Part shown: piece by piece, positions 27,212-37,128 of the stretch | Layout of the letters: each line of letters opens with the position of its first letter | How positions within the stretch are numbered: the first letter of the stretch is position 1 | Assembly: GCF_028023675.1 (NCBI RefSeq) | Contig: NZ_JAQIOZ010000006.1 | Span: 124,001 to 188,000 of the forward strand | DNA: 64,000 nucleotides | DNA from: Primorskyibacter aestuariivivens | Lineage (GTDB): Bacteria; Pseudomonadota; Alphaproteobacteria; Rhodobacterales; Rhodobacteraceae | Direction: 5' to 3' | The notes under the pieces: generated by a model | Seen by the model: only the letters and a program-made list of their open reading frames with translations | The model's database searches: none | Told to the model about the DNA's origin: nothing | Made by a program: the position numbers and the translations under genes

Positions 27212-28039
27212 ATGCAAAGAATTCTCGCCATCTGTTTGTTGTTGGCTGTCCCGCTCGGGGCACCGGCTCAGGACCGCGACCAGACGCTTGCTGATGTCCG
27301 GCAGGATCTGAACGTGCTCTATATCGAGATCCAGCGGCTGAAGCGGGAATTGTCCACCACCGGCGGTTCTTCGGTCGGCGGAGCGGGCGGGGACCTGTAT
27401 GACAGGGTTGCGGCCATGGAGGGCGAGGTTGCGCGCCTGACCGGCAAGACCGAAGAACTGGAATACCGCATCAACCAGATCGTCGCCGACGGGACCAATC
27501 GCATCGGGGATCTGGAATTCCGCCTTGTGGAGCTTGAAGGCGGCGATGTCAGCACGCTGGGCGAAACTACTACCCTGGGCGGTGATACCGGTAGCGGCGA
27601 GGCGCCGGTGGTCGCCGCCACGCCGCCACAGGCGGAGCAGCCGGAAACCGGCATGGCGATGAGCGAGGAACAGGACTTCCGGCGAGCCGAGGAGGCGCTC
27701 GCCGAGGGTGACTTTCGCCGCGCCGCTGAGCTCTTTAAGACCTTCAATGAGGCCTATCCGGGCGGACCGCTAGGCCCCGAGGCCGCCCTGCGCCGGGGCG
27801 ATGCGCTTGCCGGGTTGGGTGACACGCGCGAAGCGGCGCGCGCCTATCTGGACGCCTATTCCATGGAGCCGGGTGGCACAGTGGCCCCCGAGGCGATGCT
27901 GAAACTGGGGCGTGCGCTGGGCGCTTTGGAACAGATGGATGCGGCTTGTCAGACGCTTGGACAGCTGGAAACCCGTTTCCCGCAGGCGGGCGAGGTGCTG
28001 GAAGCGCGCGCGGAGATGCGCAACCTGGGCTGTTTCTGA
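27212..28039 (+). CDS. ybgF: Tol-Pal system protein YbgF (CpoB)
   Basis: A 275-residue periplasmic protein with a signal peptide ending LGAPAQ. An N-terminal coiled coil (YIEIQRLKRELS ... AAMEGEVARLTGKTEELEYRINQI) mediates trimerisation. The C-terminal part from about 150 contains three tetratricopeptide-like repeats (FRRAEEALAEGDFRRAAELFKTFNEAYPG onward). CpoB links Tol-Pal action with peptidoglycan synthesis during division. It follows pal by 22 nt, and tilS begins 5 nt after it. Confidence 0.93.
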   Translation: MQRILAICLLLAVPLGAPAQDRDQTLADVRQDLNVLYIEIQRLKRELSTTGGSSVGGAGGDLYDRVAAMEGEVARLTGKTEELEYRINQIVADGTNRIGDLEFRLVELEGGDVSTLGETTTLGGDTGSGEAPVVAATPPQAEQPETGMAMSEEQDFRRAEEALAEGDFRRAAELFKTFNEAYPGGPLGPEAALRRGDALAGLGDTREAARAYLDAYSMEPGGTVAPEAMLKLGRALGALEQMDAACQTLGQLETRFPQAGEVLEARAEMRNLGCF

Positions 28040-28044
28040 GACAC

Positions 28045-29367
28045 ATGGCCGGGGCAGGCGTGGACCTACAGGCGCGCTTTGCCGAGGCTATGGGCCAGTT
28101 GCTTGGCCCGGACTTCCCGGAAGACATTGGACTGGCTGTCTCGGGCGGCAGCGACAGCATGGCCATGCTCACACTGGCCCATAACTGGACGCGGGAATTC
28201 GGTGTGCGCCTTTGGGTGGTGAGCGTGGATCACGGGCTGCGGCCTGAGAGCCGGGCCGAGGCCGAACTGGTGGCCCGGACCTGCGCCGAGTTGGGGCATA
28301 CTCACAGTATTCTCGAATGGCAGGGCTGGGATGGAAAGGGTAACTTGCAGGACGCCGCGCGCGATGCGCGGCTGCGGCTGATTGATGGCTGGCGGGGGCG
28401 GGTGCGCCATGTGCTGATGGCGCATACGGCGGATGATCAGGCCGAGACTTTTCTGATGCGGCTGGCGCGTGGGTCGGGCGTAGATGGATTGGCGGGCATG
28501 GCGGCCCGACGTTTTGTGCCGCGCAGTGAAACAGCCGAGGAAACCGGTGTGGGGGCAGCGCCGCCCGCCGCGCTCTGGTCCGATGAGGGTTTCTGGGTGA
28601 TCCGGCCACTGCTGTCTATGCGGCGCGAGGATCTGCGCCACTATTTGAAGGTGCTCAAGGGGGACTGGGTCGAAGATCCCTCCAATGACGATCCGCGCTT
28701 TGACCGGGTGCGCATGCGGCAGGCGATGGAGCAACTTGAGGTGCTGGGGCTGGGGGTAGACCGGCTGAGCGAGACGGCTGTCCGTATGGCTCGGGCGCAA
28801 GAGGCGCTCAGGCGGCGGGCGGTTGACGTGGCACAAGAGGCGCTGCGCCAGGAGCATGGCGATATCCTGTTGTCGCGCGACGTGCTGGGCAAGGTCGAGG
28901 TCGAGACCCGCCTGCGGCTGATGGCGGGGGCTTTGCAATATATCTCGGGGGCCGATTACCGTCCGCGTTTGCGCGCGCTGGAAGAAGTAACCGAGCGGGT
29001 TTTGTCCGGGGGAACGGCCACTTTGCATGGTTGCCTGATCAGGGCGGAAAAGCACGATCTGCGCATTTGCCGGGAATATGGCGCCGTGCGCGACGCAACG
29101 GCAGAAACCGGTGCGCTTTGGGATGGGCGGATTCGCATCACCGGCGAGGGGATTGGCGGGTTGCTCGTGCGTGCGCTGGGCGAAAGCGGGGCGGCGCAGC
29201 TGCCCCAGCGGCCCGAAAACTGGCCTTTTCAGAGCCTTATCGCCCATCCCGCGGTGTTCGACGGTTCTCGGTTGGTGGCGTTTCCGCCTGCGGGTTTCGG
29301 GCCCGATGCTCAAGTTGATTACAATGCTGGGCAGGGAAGCCTTCACAGCTTTCTGTTATCGCATTGA
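28045..29367 (+). CDS. tilS: tRNA(Ile)-lysidine synthase
   Basis: A 440-residue N-type ATP pyrophosphatase that converts the wobble cytidine of tRNA-Ile(CAU) to lysidine, making it read AUA. The PP-loop SGGSDSM is at 33-39, followed by VVSVDHGLRPESRAEAE and LMAHTADDQAETFLMRLARGSG, all signatures of TilS. The frame is open upstream through ybgF, but ATG at 28045 gives the family N-terminus. The pal-ybgF-tilS-ftsH order is common in alphaproteobacteria. Confidence 0.94.
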   Translation: MAGAGVDLQARFAEAMGQLLGPDFPEDIGLAVSGGSDSMAMLTLAHNWTREFGVRLWVVSVDHGLRPESRAEAELVARTCAELGHTHSILEWQGWDGKGNLQDAARDARLRLIDGWRGRVRHVLMAHTADDQAETFLMRLARGSGVDGLAGMAARRFVPRSETAEETGVGAAPPAALWSDEGFWVIRPLLSMRREDLRHYLKVLKGDWVEDPSNDDPRFDRVRMRQAMEQLEVLGLGVDRLSETAVRMARAQEALRRRAVDVAQEALRQEHGDILLSRDVLGKVEVETRLRLMAGALQYISGADYRPRLRALEEVTERVLSGGTATLHGCLIRAEKHDLRICREYGAVRDATAETGALWDGRIRITGEGIGGLLVRALGESGAAQLPQRPENWPFQSLIAHPAVFDGSRLVAFPPAGFGPDAQVDYNAGQGSLHSFLLSH

Positions 29368-29445
29368 ATGTGCCGTCATAACCTCTATTTTAAAGGCAAC
29401 GCCTCCGGTATAGCCGGAATGAACCCCTGACTTCGGAGACTTTCC

Positions 29446-31359
29446 TTGGGCAATCTTCGCAATATCGCCTTCTGGGTCGTGCTGTTTGTGCTGATCCTGG
29501 CGCTTTTCAATCTCTTTTCTGGCGGTGGCAACACGCTGCAAAGCCGTGAAATCCCCTATTCCGACTTCGTTGAGCTGGTGGAGGGGGATAATGTCGCCTC
29601 TGTCACGCTGGATGGCGAAAACATCCGTTTTCGCGGCAAGGACGGTAATGATTATGTCACCATTCGCCCCGAAGACGCGGAAGTGACCAATCTCCTGATG
29701 GAAAACGACGTGGCCATTCGGGCCGAGGCTCAGGAGCAATCGGGCTTTCAGGCATTCATCCTGAGTCTTCTGCCCTTCCTGCTGCTCATCGGTGTGTGGA
29801 TCTACTTCATGAACCGCATGCAGGGTGGCGGCAAAGGCGGTGCAATGGGCTTTGGCAAGTCCAAGGCCAAGATGCTGACCGAGAAACATGGCCGCGTGAC
29901 TTTTGACGATGTGGCGGGCATCGACGAAGCCAAAGAAGAGCTGGAAGAGATCGTGGAATTCCTGCGCAACCCGCAGAAATTCTCGCGCCTTGGCGGCAAG
30001 ATCCCCAAGGGCGCGCTGCTGGTGGGCCCTCCGGGCACCGGTAAGACGCTGCTGGCGCGCGCCATTGCGGGCGAGGCCGGCGTGCCGTTCTTTACCATCT
30101 CGGGTTCTGACTTTGTCGAAATGTTCGTGGGTGTGGGTGCCTCCCGTGTCCGTGACATGTTTGAACAGGCCAAGAAAAACGCGCCCTGTATCGTTTTCAT
30201 CGACGAGATTGACGCCGTGGGTCGCCATCGTGGTGCCGGTTATGGCGGCGGCAATGACGAACGTGAACAGACGCTCAACCAGCTTCTGGTGGAGATGGAC
30301 GGCTTTGAGGCCAATGAAGGCGTGATCATCATCGCGGCCACCAACCGTAAAGACGTGCTGGACCCTGCGCTGCTGCGCCCCGGTCGTTTCGACCGTCAGG
30401 TCACCGTGCCGAACCCCGATATCAAGGGCCGCGAAAAGATCCTTGGCGTGCATGCGCGCAAGATCCCGCTGGGTCCCGATGCCGATATGCGCATCATCGC
30501 GCGCGGGACGCCGGGCTTTTCCGGTGCGGACCTTGCCAACCTCGTGAACGAGGCGGCGCTGATGGCGGCGCGTGTCGGGCGGCGGTTCGTGACGATGGAA
30601 GATTTCGAGAACGCCAAGGACAAGGTCATGATGGGCGCGGAACGCCGCTCCATGGTGCTGACCGATGACCAAAAGGAAAAGACCGCCTATCACGAGGCCG
30701 GGCATGCTGTGGTCGGCCTGTCGCTGCCGCAATGTGACCCGGTCTACAAGGCCACGATCATCCCGCGCGGTGGCGCGCTGGGCATGGTTGTCTCGCTGCC
30801 CGAGATTGACCGGTTGAACTGGCACAAATCGGAATGCGAGGAAAAGCTGGCCATGACCATGGCGGGCAAGGCGGCCGAGATCATCAAATACGGCGCGGAC
30901 AATGTGTCGAACGGTCCGGCGGGTGACATCCAGCAGGCATCGGCACTTGCGCGCGCCATGGTGCTGCGTTGGGGCATGTCGGACAAGGTCGGCAATATCG
31001 ACTATTCCGAGGCCCATGAAGGTTATAGCGGCAATACTGCGGGTCTGTCCGTATCGGCCAACACCAAGGAGCTGATCGAGGATGAGGTGAAACGCTTCAT
31101 TCAGGAGGCTTATGATACCGCGTTCAAGATCCTGACCGAAAAGAACGAGGAATGGGACCGTCTGGCGCAGGGCCTGCTGGAATATGAGACGCTCACGGGC
31201 GAGGAAATCCAGCGCGTGATGCGCGGTGAGCCGCCTACCATGGGCGAGGATGAGGATGACACGCCGGATCAGGGCAGTGCGCCCAGCGTCACGGCCATTC
31301 CGAAAACCAAACCCAAGGCCAAACCTTCGGGCGATATGGAGCCGGAACCCTCGGCGTGA
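29446..31359 (+). CDS. ftsH: ATP-dependent zinc metalloprotease FtsH
   Basis: A 637-residue membrane protease. Two N-terminal membrane segments (about 6-24 and 103-122) flank a periplasmic domain. The AAA+ module has Walker A GPPGTGKT at 194-201, Walker B VFIDEID near 250, and the second region of homology ending RPGRFDRQV. The zinc-binding HEAGH is at 416-420. The start is TTG at 29446, with GGAG 8 nt upstream; an ATG giving this N-terminus is not available. It degrades membrane and regulatory proteins. Its stop overlaps the next start (GTGA). Confidence 0.97.
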   Translation: MGNLRNIAFWVVLFVLILALFNLFSGGGNTLQSREIPYSDFVELVEGDNVASVTLDGENIRFRGKDGNDYVTIRPEDAEVTNLLMENDVAIRAEAQEQSGFQAFILSLLPFLLLIGVWIYFMNRMQGGGKGGAMGFGKSKAKMLTEKHGRVTFDDVAGIDEAKEELEEIVEFLRNPQKFSRLGGKIPKGALLVGPPGTGKTLLARAIAGEAGVPFFTISGSDFVEMFVGVGASRVRDMFEQAKKNAPCIVFIDEIDAVGRHRGAGYGGGNDEREQTLNQLLVEMDGFEANEGVIIIAATNRKDVLDPALLRPGRFDRQVTVPNPDIKGREKILGVHARKIPLGPDADMRIIARGTPGFSGADLANLVNEAALMAARVGRRFVTMEDFENAKDKVMMGAERRSMVLTDDQKEKTAYHEAGHAVVGLSLPQCDPVYKATIIPRGGALGMVVSLPEIDRLNWHKSECEEKLAMTMAGKAAEIIKYGADNVSNGPAGDIQQASALARAMVLRWGMSDKVGNIDYSEAHEGYSGNTAGLSVSANTKELIEDEVKRFIQEAYDTAFKILTEKNEEWDRLAQGLLEYETLTGEEIQRVMRGEPPTMGEDEDDTPDQGSAPSVTAIPKTKPKAKPSGDMEPEPSA

Positions 31360-32126
31360 CAACGTCCAAAACTGGAAACGACTGGAACCCCGGGGCCTAT
31401 GACAGGTTCCGGGGTTTGCGTTTGCGCCCCGTGCTGGATTTGCTGCGCGCGGTGGGCGAGGTGCCGGAGGGCCCTTTGACTGATCTGGGCTGTGGGTCTG
31501 GCGCTGCGGGGCCGGTGCTTCGCACGCGATTTGGCGAAAGGATGATCACCGGTGTGGATGCGTCACCCGCCATGTTGCACAAGGCGCGCGAAACCGGGAG
31601 CTATGACCAACTGGTGCAAGCTGATGTGGCTGATTGGGAGCCCGAACAGCAACAAGCCCTGATCTTTTGCAACGCGGTGCTGCACTGGCTGCCGGATCAC
31701 GCAAAACTGATCCCGCGTCTGGCAAAGCAGCTCGTCCCCGGTGGCGTTCTGGCGGTGCAGGTGCCGGGTATGAACGACGCGCCGTCCCATGCCACATGGC
31801 GGGCGCTGACGGGGCGGGCCGAGGCGGGGCCGGGCATTCTGGAGCCGCGCGCCTATCGGGAGATTTTACAACCGCTTGGACAGGCCGAGATCTGGGAAAC
31901 GCAATATTACCAGGCGCTCCCTGCTTCTGATGAGGGCCATCCCGTTCGGATGTTCACGCAATCCACCTATGGAAGACCGTTTCTCGATGCGCTGGATGGC
32001 TCGGCGCTCGCCGCGCTGCGACGGGCCTATGACGACGAGATGGAAAAACACTATCCGTTCGAGCGTGACGGAACGGTGCTGTTCCCTTTTCGCCGCGTGT
32101 TTTTCCTGCTGCGAAAACAAGGTTGA
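31356..32126 (+). CDS. tam: Trans-aconitate 2-methyltransferase-like SAM methyltransferase
   Basis: A 256-residue class I methyltransferase. SAM motif I is [20 protein letters not shown], followed by [15 protein letters not shown] and the Tam-typical [27 protein letters not shown]. The [21 protein letters not shown] start also matches Tam. It starts with GTG overlapping the ftsH stop, so it is translationally coupled to ftsH. Trans-aconitate as substrate is inferred from similarity; a different small acid acceptor is possible. Confidence 0.8.
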   Translation: MTTSKTGNDWNPGAYDRFRGLRLRPVLDLLRAVGEVPEGPLTDLGCGSGAAGPVLRTRFGERMITGVDASPAMLHKARETGSYDQLVQADVADWEPEQQQALIFCNAVLHWLPDHAKLIPRLAKQLVPGGVLAVQVPGMNDAPSHATWRALTGRAEAGPGILEPRAYREILQPLGQAEIWETQYYQALPASDEGHPVRMFTQSTYGRPFLDALDGSALAALRRAYDDEMEKHYPFERDGTVLFPFRRVFFLLRKQG

Positions 32127-32204
32127 AACACTGTGTGAAGCGCGGCGGCTTGCCTTGGTCGCCATATCTGGGCAGGTCTTGGGAAAACCACCACAGGAGA
32201 GACC

Positions 32205-32801
32205 ATGCCGGCCCTGATCGCTACGTTGTTTTATGGCGAAATCACCTGGCTCGGCGCGGTGACAAACCGTGGCGCCGGGTTGCGGGCACAGGGGCGCGAG
32301 ACCGTCAAAACCGGATTTGAGGGCGAATCCCATGGCGGCTTGACCCGCCGGGCCTGTGCGCGGGTCAGCAATCTCTATCCCCGAGGCACCGAGATCCGCA
32401 ATGTGCGGCAGCTCTCCGTCCTGTCCGAGGAAGAGCTTGCCACCACTGCTGCGGAGCTTGGTATGGAACGGATTGATCCGACCTGGGTCGGGGCGTCGCT
32501 GGTGCTGAGCGGTATCCCCGATTTTACCCATGTGCCCCCGTCGTCACGATTGCAGGGCGAGAGCGGCACGGTGCTGACCATCGACATGGAGAATCTGCCC
32601 TGTTCGCATACCGCGCGGGAGATCGAGGCGGAACAGGCGGGCGCTGGCACCGGCTACAAGGCGGCGGCGCGGGGGCGGCGTGGCGTGACTGCCCGGGTGG
32701 AACGCGAAGGGGTGTTGCGACTTGGCGAGAAACTGCGGCTCTTGATCCCGGCTCAGCCCTCTTGGTCGCATGCGGAGCGGGCGCGCGTCGCGGGGCGCTG
32801 A
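32205..32801 (+). CDS. MOSC domain protein
   Basis: A 198-residue protein made of a single MOSC domain, the sulfur-carrier fold of molybdenum cofactor sulfurase C-termini. Characteristic stretches are [46 protein letters not shown] and [25 protein letters not shown] conserved-type cysteine is seen in [13 protein letters not shown]. The start follows AGGAGA. MOSC proteins may transfer sulfur or act on N-hydroxylated substrates; the specific role is unknown. It lies 78 nt after tam. Confidence 0.85.
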   Translation: MPALIATLFYGEITWLGAVTNRGAGLRAQGRETVKTGFEGESHGGLTRRACARVSNLYPRGTEIRNVRQLSVLSEEELATTAAELGMERIDPTWVGASLVLSGIPDFTHVPPSSRLQGESGTVLTIDMENLPCSHTAREIEAEQAGAGTGYKAAARGRRGVTARVEREGVLRLGEKLRLLIPAQPSWSHAERARVAGR

Positions 32802-32916
32802 GCGCTATCAATCGGCACGCCCGTTTCCGATCCGCGACGGATCGTGTCGCATCCCGCCGCAAGTTTGCTCTGGAATGTCGGATTCACGTCTGGGCGCGAC
32901 GGCCTGTCGCGGTAAG

Positions 32917-32943
32917 GGTGGCGCAAATCCATTGGGAGTCACC
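32917..32943 (+). promoter_or_regulatory. Small stem-loop presenting the fhs ribosome-binding site
   Basis: GGTGGC pairs with GTCACC (one G-U pair) with the GGGAG ribosome-binding sequence inside the 15-nt loop, ending 3 nt before the fhs ATG. A second stem, CGCGAC/GTCGCG, lies just upstream at 32895-32911. I could not match this leader to a known folate, ZTP or other riboswitch, so it is only a candidate translational control element. Confidence 0.25.
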
Positions 32944-32946
32944 ACC

Positions 32947-34623
32947 ATGTCCTACAAATCCGACATCGAAATCGCCCGCGAAGCGAACAAGAAGCCGATC
33001 CAGGAGATCGGCGCCAAGCTGGATATTCCCAGCGAGCACCTGCTGCCCTATGGCCATGACAAGGCCAAGGTCAGCCAGGACTTCATCAACTCGGTGCAGG
33101 ACCGTGAAAATGGCAAGCTGATCCTTGTCACCGCGATCAACCCGACGCCTGCGGGTGAGGGCAAGACCACCACAACCGTCGGTCTGGGCGATGGTCTGAA
33201 CCGTATCGGCAAGAAGGCGGCGGTGTGCATCCGCGAAGCCTCGCTCGGGCCGAACTTTGGCATGAAGGGCGGCGCGGCCGGTGGCGGCTATGCGCAGATC
33301 GTGCCGATGGAGGACATGAACCTTCACTTCACCGGCGACTTCCACGCCATCACCACCGCGCATAACCTGCTGTCGGCGATGATCGACAACCACATCTACT
33401 GGGGCAACAAGCTGGGCATCGACGAGCGCCGGGTGGTGTGGCGCCGGGTGCTGGACATGAATGACCGGGCGCTGCGCGATGTGGTGACAAGCTTGGGCGG
33501 TGTGGCCAACGGTTTCCCGCGTCAGACCGGGTTCGACATCACCGTGGCGTCCGAAGTCATGGCGATCCTCTGCCTCGCCACCTCGCTTCAGGATCTCGAG
33601 CGCCGTCTGGGCGATATCATCGTGGCCTATACCCGCGACCGCGAGCCGATCACCTGCCGCGACATCAAGGCCGATGGCGCAATGACCGTGCTGCTCAAGG
33701 ACGCGATGCAACCCAACCTGGTACAGACGCTGGAGAACAACCCGGCCTTCGTGCATGGCGGCCCGTTTGCCAATATCGCGCATGGCTGCAACTCGGTCAT
33801 GGCGACGACGACGGCGCTCAAAGTGGCGGATTACGTGGTGACCGAGGCGGGCTTTGGCGCGGACCTGGGTGCCGAGAAATTCATGAACATCAAATGCCGC
33901 AAGGCAGGTCTTGCGCCCGATTGTGTGGTGCTGGTGGCCACCGTGCGCGCGATGAAGATGAATGGCGGCGTGGCCAAGGCCGATCTGGGCGCGGAAAACG
34001 TCGAGGCGGTCAAGGACGGCTGCGATAACCTCGGGCGTCACATCCAGAACGTGAAGAGCTTTGGCGTGCCGGTCGTCGTGGCGATCAACCACTTTGTCAC
34101 CGATACTGATGCCGAGGTGCAGGCGGTCAAGGATTACGTGGAAACCCAAGGCTCGGAAGCGATCCTGTGCCAGCACTGGGCCAAAGGCTCGGAAGGCACC
34201 GAAGAGCTGGCCAAGCGCGTGGCGCAGATCGCCGATAGCGGCATTTCGCAATTCGCCCCGCTCTATCGGGACGAGATGCCGCTGTTCGAGAAGATCGAAC
34301 GCATTGCCAAGTCGATCTACCGTGCGGACGAAGTGCTGGCCGATGCCAAGATCCGCAATCAGCTGCGCGAATGGGAAGCCGCCGGGTATGGCAACCTCCC
34401 GATCTGCATGGCCAAAACGCAGTACAGCTTCACGACCGATCCCAACCGCCGCGGTGCGCCGGTCGGCCATTCGGTGCCGGTGCGCGAAGTGCGCCTGTCG
34501 GCCGGGGCCGGTTTCGTTGTGGTGATCTGCGGTGAGATCATGACCATGCCGGGCCTGCCGTCCGTTCCTGCGTCGGAAAACATCCGCCTGAACGCGGACG
34601 GCCAGATCGAAGGCCTGTTCTGA
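32947..34623 (+). CDS. fhs: Formate-tetrahydrofolate ligase
   Basis: A 558-residue enzyme making 10-formyl-THF from formate, THF and ATP. The P-loop TPAGEGKT is at 67-74 within [21 protein letters not shown]-type sequence. [25 protein letters not shown] and [11 protein letters not shown] are the family signatures. The reading frame is open upstream to 32770, overlapping the MOSC gene, but ATG at 32947 after GGGAG gives the standard N-terminus [13 protein letters not shown]. It leads a one-carbon cluster with two folD genes downstream. Confidence 0.97.
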   Translation: MSYKSDIEIAREANKKPIQEIGAKLDIPSEHLLPYGHDKAKVSQDFINSVQDRENGKLILVTAINPTPAGEGKTTTTVGLGDGLNRIGKKAAVCIREASLGPNFGMKGGAAGGGYAQIVPMEDMNLHFTGDFHAITTAHNLLSAMIDNHIYWGNKLGIDERRVVWRRVLDMNDRALRDVVTSLGGVANGFPRQTGFDITVASEVMAILCLATSLQDLERRLGDIIVAYTRDREPITCRDIKADGAMTVLLKDAMQPNLVQTLENNPAFVHGGPFANIAHGCNSVMATTTALKVADYVVTEAGFGADLGAEKFMNIKCRKAGLAPDCVVLVATVRAMKMNGGVAKADLGAENVEAVKDGCDNLGRHIQNVKSFGVPVVVAINHFVTDTDAEVQAVKDYVETQGSEAILCQHWAKGSEGTEELAKRVAQIADSGISQFAPLYRDEMPLFEKIERIAKSIYRADEVLADAKIRNQLREWEAAGYGNLPICMAKTQYSFTTDPNRRGAPVGHSVPVREVRLSAGAGFVVVICGEIMTMPGLPSVPASENIRLNADGQIEGLF

Positions 34624-34632
34624 TCAATGGGC

Positions 34633-34665
34633 GGGTTGGCCGGGGCATCGAACCCCGGCCAACCC
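34633..34665 (+). terminator. Strong stem-loop after fhs
   Basis: Perfect 13-nt arms GGGTTGGCCGGGG and CCCCGGCCAACCC around a 7-nt loop, starting 10 nt after the fhs stop. There is no T tract, so it may attenuate transcription or stabilise the fhs message rather than terminate fully. Confidence 0.6.
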
Positions 34666-34686
34666 GGTCGCCGCTTTGGCGGTTCC

Positions 34687-34705
34687 TGCCTCCGGCGGGG
34701 ATATT
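34687..34705 (+). repeat. Rhodobacterales-type intergenic motif TGCCTCCGGCGGGGATATT
   Basis: The sequence contains the small palindrome GCCTCCGGCGGGG-like core followed by ATATT. From general familiarity, this GCCTCCGGCGGG(G/A)(G/A)TATT motif recurs between genes in Rhodobacteraceae. I see only this one clear copy here; the assignment is from memory and not verified. Confidence 0.35.
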
Positions 34706-34753
34706 AACAAAGCCAGAGAAGCCCCCGGGTTTTCTGCTTAACAGGACGTATCC

Positions 34754-35662
34754 ATGAGTGATGTCATGCAGCGTGCCGCGTTGATTGATGGCAAGGCCAT
34801 TGCCGCCCGCATGCGCGGCGAGGTGGCCGCCGACGCGGCCGAGCTGGCGAATGAGGGCTGGGCACCGCGGCTTGTGTCGATCTCGGTCGGGGATACGGCG
34901 GCGGCAGAGCTTTACGTGCGCAACCAGCAGCGCAGCGCCGAAGCCGCGGGCGTGCAGTTCGAGGCGCGGGCCTATCCCGAGGAAACCTCGCTTGAGCAGT
35001 TGATCGGCATCCTGCAGGGCCTCAATGGCGACCCGCGCGTGAACGGGATCATCATTCAGCGTCCGCTGCCTGTACATATTCCGGTCAAGGTGCTGCAAAA
35101 AGCCGTGCATCCGCTCAAGGATGTCGAGGGCATGCATCCCGCGTCCATCGGCAATATCGTCTATAACGATCTGGCGCTTGGCCCCTGTACCGCCGTCGCG
35201 GCGGTGGAGATCCTCAAGACCTTGCCGCTGACCCTCGAAGGGTTGGACGTGACCGTGATCGGGCATTCCGAGATTGTCGGCAAGCCGATTGCCTTTCTGC
35301 TCATGGGGCTGGGCGCGACGGTGACGGTGTGCCACCACATGACGCGCTCGGTGGCGATGCACAGCCGGGCGTCGGATGCGGTTTTTGTAGCGGTGGGCAA
35401 ACCGGGGCTTGTGACCGGCGATATGATCAAACCCGGCGCGGCGTTGATTGACATTGGCATCAACCGTGTGGACACCCCCGAGGGGCCGCGCACGGTTGGG
35501 GATGCGGATTTTGCCAGTTGCGCCGCGGTGGCGGGCTGGATCACGCCGGTACCGGGTGGCGTGGGACCGGTGACGGTGGCCACGCTGATGAAGAACGCGG
35601 TGCTGGCCACGCGGATGCAAATGGAGCATTACCGGGACAGCTATGCCCGGACGGAATTTTGA
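34754..35662 (+). CDS. folD: FolD paralogue with altered active site
   Basis: A 302-residue member of the methylenetetrahydrofolate dehydrogenase/methenyl-THF cyclohydrolase family. The folate-site motif normally reading YVxxK is Y54-V-R-N-Q58 here, so the catalytic lysine is replaced by glutamine. The normal VDG aspartate is E125 in KDVEG. The glutamine of the VQLP-type motif is kept (IIIQRPLP), as are the NADP-binding VIGHSEIVGKPIAFLL and [11 protein letters not shown]. From work on human MTHFD1, loss of the lysine is known to abolish cyclohydrolase while dehydrogenase can remain. I infer a monofunctional or otherwise specialised enzyme. It lies 12 nt before the canonical folD. Confidence 0.85.
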   Translation: MSDVMQRAALIDGKAIAARMRGEVAADAAELANEGWAPRLVSISVGDTAAAELYVRNQQRSAEAAGVQFEARAYPEETSLEQLIGILQGLNGDPRVNGIIIQRPLPVHIPVKVLQKAVHPLKDVEGMHPASIGNIVYNDLALGPCTAVAAVEILKTLPLTLEGLDVTVIGHSEIVGKPIAFLLMGLGATVTVCHHMTRSVAMHSRASDAVFVAVGKPGLVTGDMIKPGAALIDIGINRVDTPEGPRTVGDADFASCAAVAGWITPVPGGVGPVTVATLMKNAVLATRMQMEHYRDSYARTEF

Positions 35663-35674
35663 GAGGACGAGACG

Positions 35675-36592
35675 ATGACGGCTGAGATCATTGACGGCAA
35701 GGCGTTTTCCGCAAAGGTGCGCGGCGAGGTGGCGACCCATGTAGCGCGGCTCAAGGAAGAGCACGGGATCACCCCGGGTCTTGCCGTGGTGCTGGTGGGC
35801 GAAGACCCCGCCAGTCAGGTTTACGTGCGCTCAAAGGGCAAGCAGACCGTCGAAGCGGGGATGAATTCCTTTGAGCACAAGCTTGATGCTGACACGTCCG
35901 AGGCCGATCTGTTGGCGCTGATTGACCAGCTCAACAATGATCCGGCCGTGCATGGTATTCTGGTTCAGCTGCCGCTGCCGGGGCATCTGGACGAGGATCT
36001 GGTGATCAATTCGATCAACCCGGACAAGGATGTGGACGGGTTCCATATCTCCAATGTCGGGCGTCTGGCCACCGGGCAGAACGCGATGGTGCCCTGCACG
36101 CCGCTCGGCTGTCTCATGATGCTGCGCGATCACCACGGGAGCCTGTCGGGGATGAATGCGGTGGTAATCGGGCGGTCGAACATCGTCGGCAAACCGATGG
36201 CCCAGCTTCTGCTTCGAGACAGCTGCACCGTTACCATCGCCCATAGCCGCACCAAGGACATCGCAGATGTGGTGCGCGGGGCGGATATCGTCGTGGCCGC
36301 AGTGGGCCGGGCGGAAATGGTGCCGGGCGACTGGATCAAACCGGGGGCAACGGTGATCGACGTGGGCATCAACCGTATTGACGCGCCGGAAAAGGGCACA
36401 AATGAGGATGGCAGCGTCAAGACCCGGCTGGTTGGGGATTGCGATTTTGCAAGCTGCGCCGAAGTGGCCGGAGCCATCACCCCGGTGCCGGGCGGGGTGG
36501 GGCCGATGACCATTGCCTGCCTGCTGGCCAACACGCTGACCGCCTGCTGCCGGGCCAATGGGCTGGAGGCTCCGCAGGGGCTGACCGCATAA
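35675..36592 (+). CDS. folD: Bifunctional methylene-THF dehydrogenase/methenyl-THF cyclohydrolase
   Basis: A 305-residue canonical FolD. The catalytic Y50 and K54 are present in QVYVRSKGK, the glutamine in [11 protein letters not shown], and D121 in [15 protein letters not shown]. The NADP-binding loop [17 protein letters not shown] and the C-terminal [11 protein letters not shown] complete the signature. It interconverts 5,10-methylene-THF and 10-formyl-THF, joining the fhs product to the folate pool. It is in the same direction as fhs and the paralogue just upstream. Confidence 0.96.
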   Translation: MTAEIIDGKAFSAKVRGEVATHVARLKEEHGITPGLAVVLVGEDPASQVYVRSKGKQTVEAGMNSFEHKLDADTSEADLLALIDQLNNDPAVHGILVQLPLPGHLDEDLVINSINPDKDVDGFHISNVGRLATGQNAMVPCTPLGCLMMLRDHHGSLSGMNAVVIGRSNIVGKPMAQLLLRDSCTVTIAHSRTKDIADVVRGADIVVAAVGRAEMVPGDWIKPGATVIDVGINRIDAPEKGTNEDGSVKTRLVGDCDFASCAEVAGAITPVPGGVGPMTIACLLANTLTACCRANGLEAPQGLTA

Positions 36593-36607
36593 GATAAGGC
36601 GAGCGGA

Positions 36608-37027
36608 TCAGGCGGGAATCATCGTCCCCTGAAGCAGGGCGACATCGGTTTCCCGCCCGTTCTCGACTGCGGTGACAACGGACCTGACCACCAACAAACG
36701 TCGCCCGGGGCGGACAACTTCGCCTGTGGCGCGCAGCATGTCGCCCTTGGCGGGCGCGATCAGGTTGATCTTCATCTCGACCGTCATGACATCCTGCCCT
36801 TCGGGGATCCATGTCATCGCAGCATAGCCAGCCGCACTGTCGCCTAAAGTGAAGGTCAGGCCAGCATGCGCAAATCCGTGCTGCTGCAATGCGCCGGGGC
36901 TGATTGGCGCTTCGATCACCACATGGCCCTTGTCCAGCTCCACCAATTCAGCGCCGAAAGTTGCCATGATCGTTTGGCGCGAAAAGCTGTCTCGCAACTC
37001 TGCTTTTCTTTTAGGGGATATTTGCAT
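36608..37027 (-). CDS. PaaI-type hotdog thioesterase
   Basis: A 139-residue hotdog-fold protein. Family features are APISPGALQQHGFAHAGLTFTLGDSAAGYAAMT, with the HGG/HAG-type active-site turn, and VEMKINLIAPAKGDML. It probably hydrolyses acyl-CoA, perhaps aromatic or medium-chain. The open frame reaches 37108, but the ATG at 37027 follows GGGAAAGAG and avoids running through the putative operator shared with the divergent LytTR gene. It is convergent with folD, 15 nt apart. Confidence 0.8.
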   Translation of the reverse strand: MQISPKRKAELRDSFSRQTIMATFGAELVELDKGHVVIEAPISPGALQQHGFAHAGLTFTLGDSAAGYAAMTWIPEGQDVMTVEMKINLIAPAKGDMLRATGEVVRPGRRLLVVRSVVTAVENGRETDVALLQGTMIPA

Positions 37028-37075
37028 CTCTTTCCCATGACGGTTTTCATACACGCGCTGTAAAGGTAAATGGAT

Positions 37076-37094
37076 ACTTGCTTTCACAGCAAGT
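37076..37094. promoter_or_regulatory. Candidate operator between thioesterase and LytTR genes
   Basis: ACTTGCT, TTCAC, AGCAAGT: a perfect inverted repeat with 7-nt arms and 5-nt spacer in the 101-nt divergent region. It could be the binding site of the LytTR protein encoded next to it, though LytTR sites are usually direct repeats. Confidence 0.4.
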
Positions 37095-37105
37095 CCGGCA
37101 TCAAC

Positions 37106-37117
37106 CAAAGCGCTTTG
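37106..37117. promoter_or_regulatory. 12-nt palindrome before the LytTR gene
   Basis: CAAAGCGCTTTG, perfectly self-complementary, 12 nt before the LytTR start. It is close enough to overlap a promoter or the translation start region. Confidence 0.25.
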
Positions 37118-37128
37118 TTACGAGTAAT

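Noticed and set aside
27212-28039. Low-complexity region of ybgF as a possible repeat element
   Set aside because: The repeats are those of the coiled coil and TPR segments of a known protein family.
29356-31362. 668-codon open frame antisense to ftsH
   Set aside because: It mirrors ftsH almost exactly; the translation is rich in H, R and Q without domain features. Long antisense frames are expected in high-GC genes with strong third-position bias.
32884-34470. 528-codon open frame antisense to fhs
   Set aside because: Complement of the conserved fhs coding sequence; no recognisable motifs.
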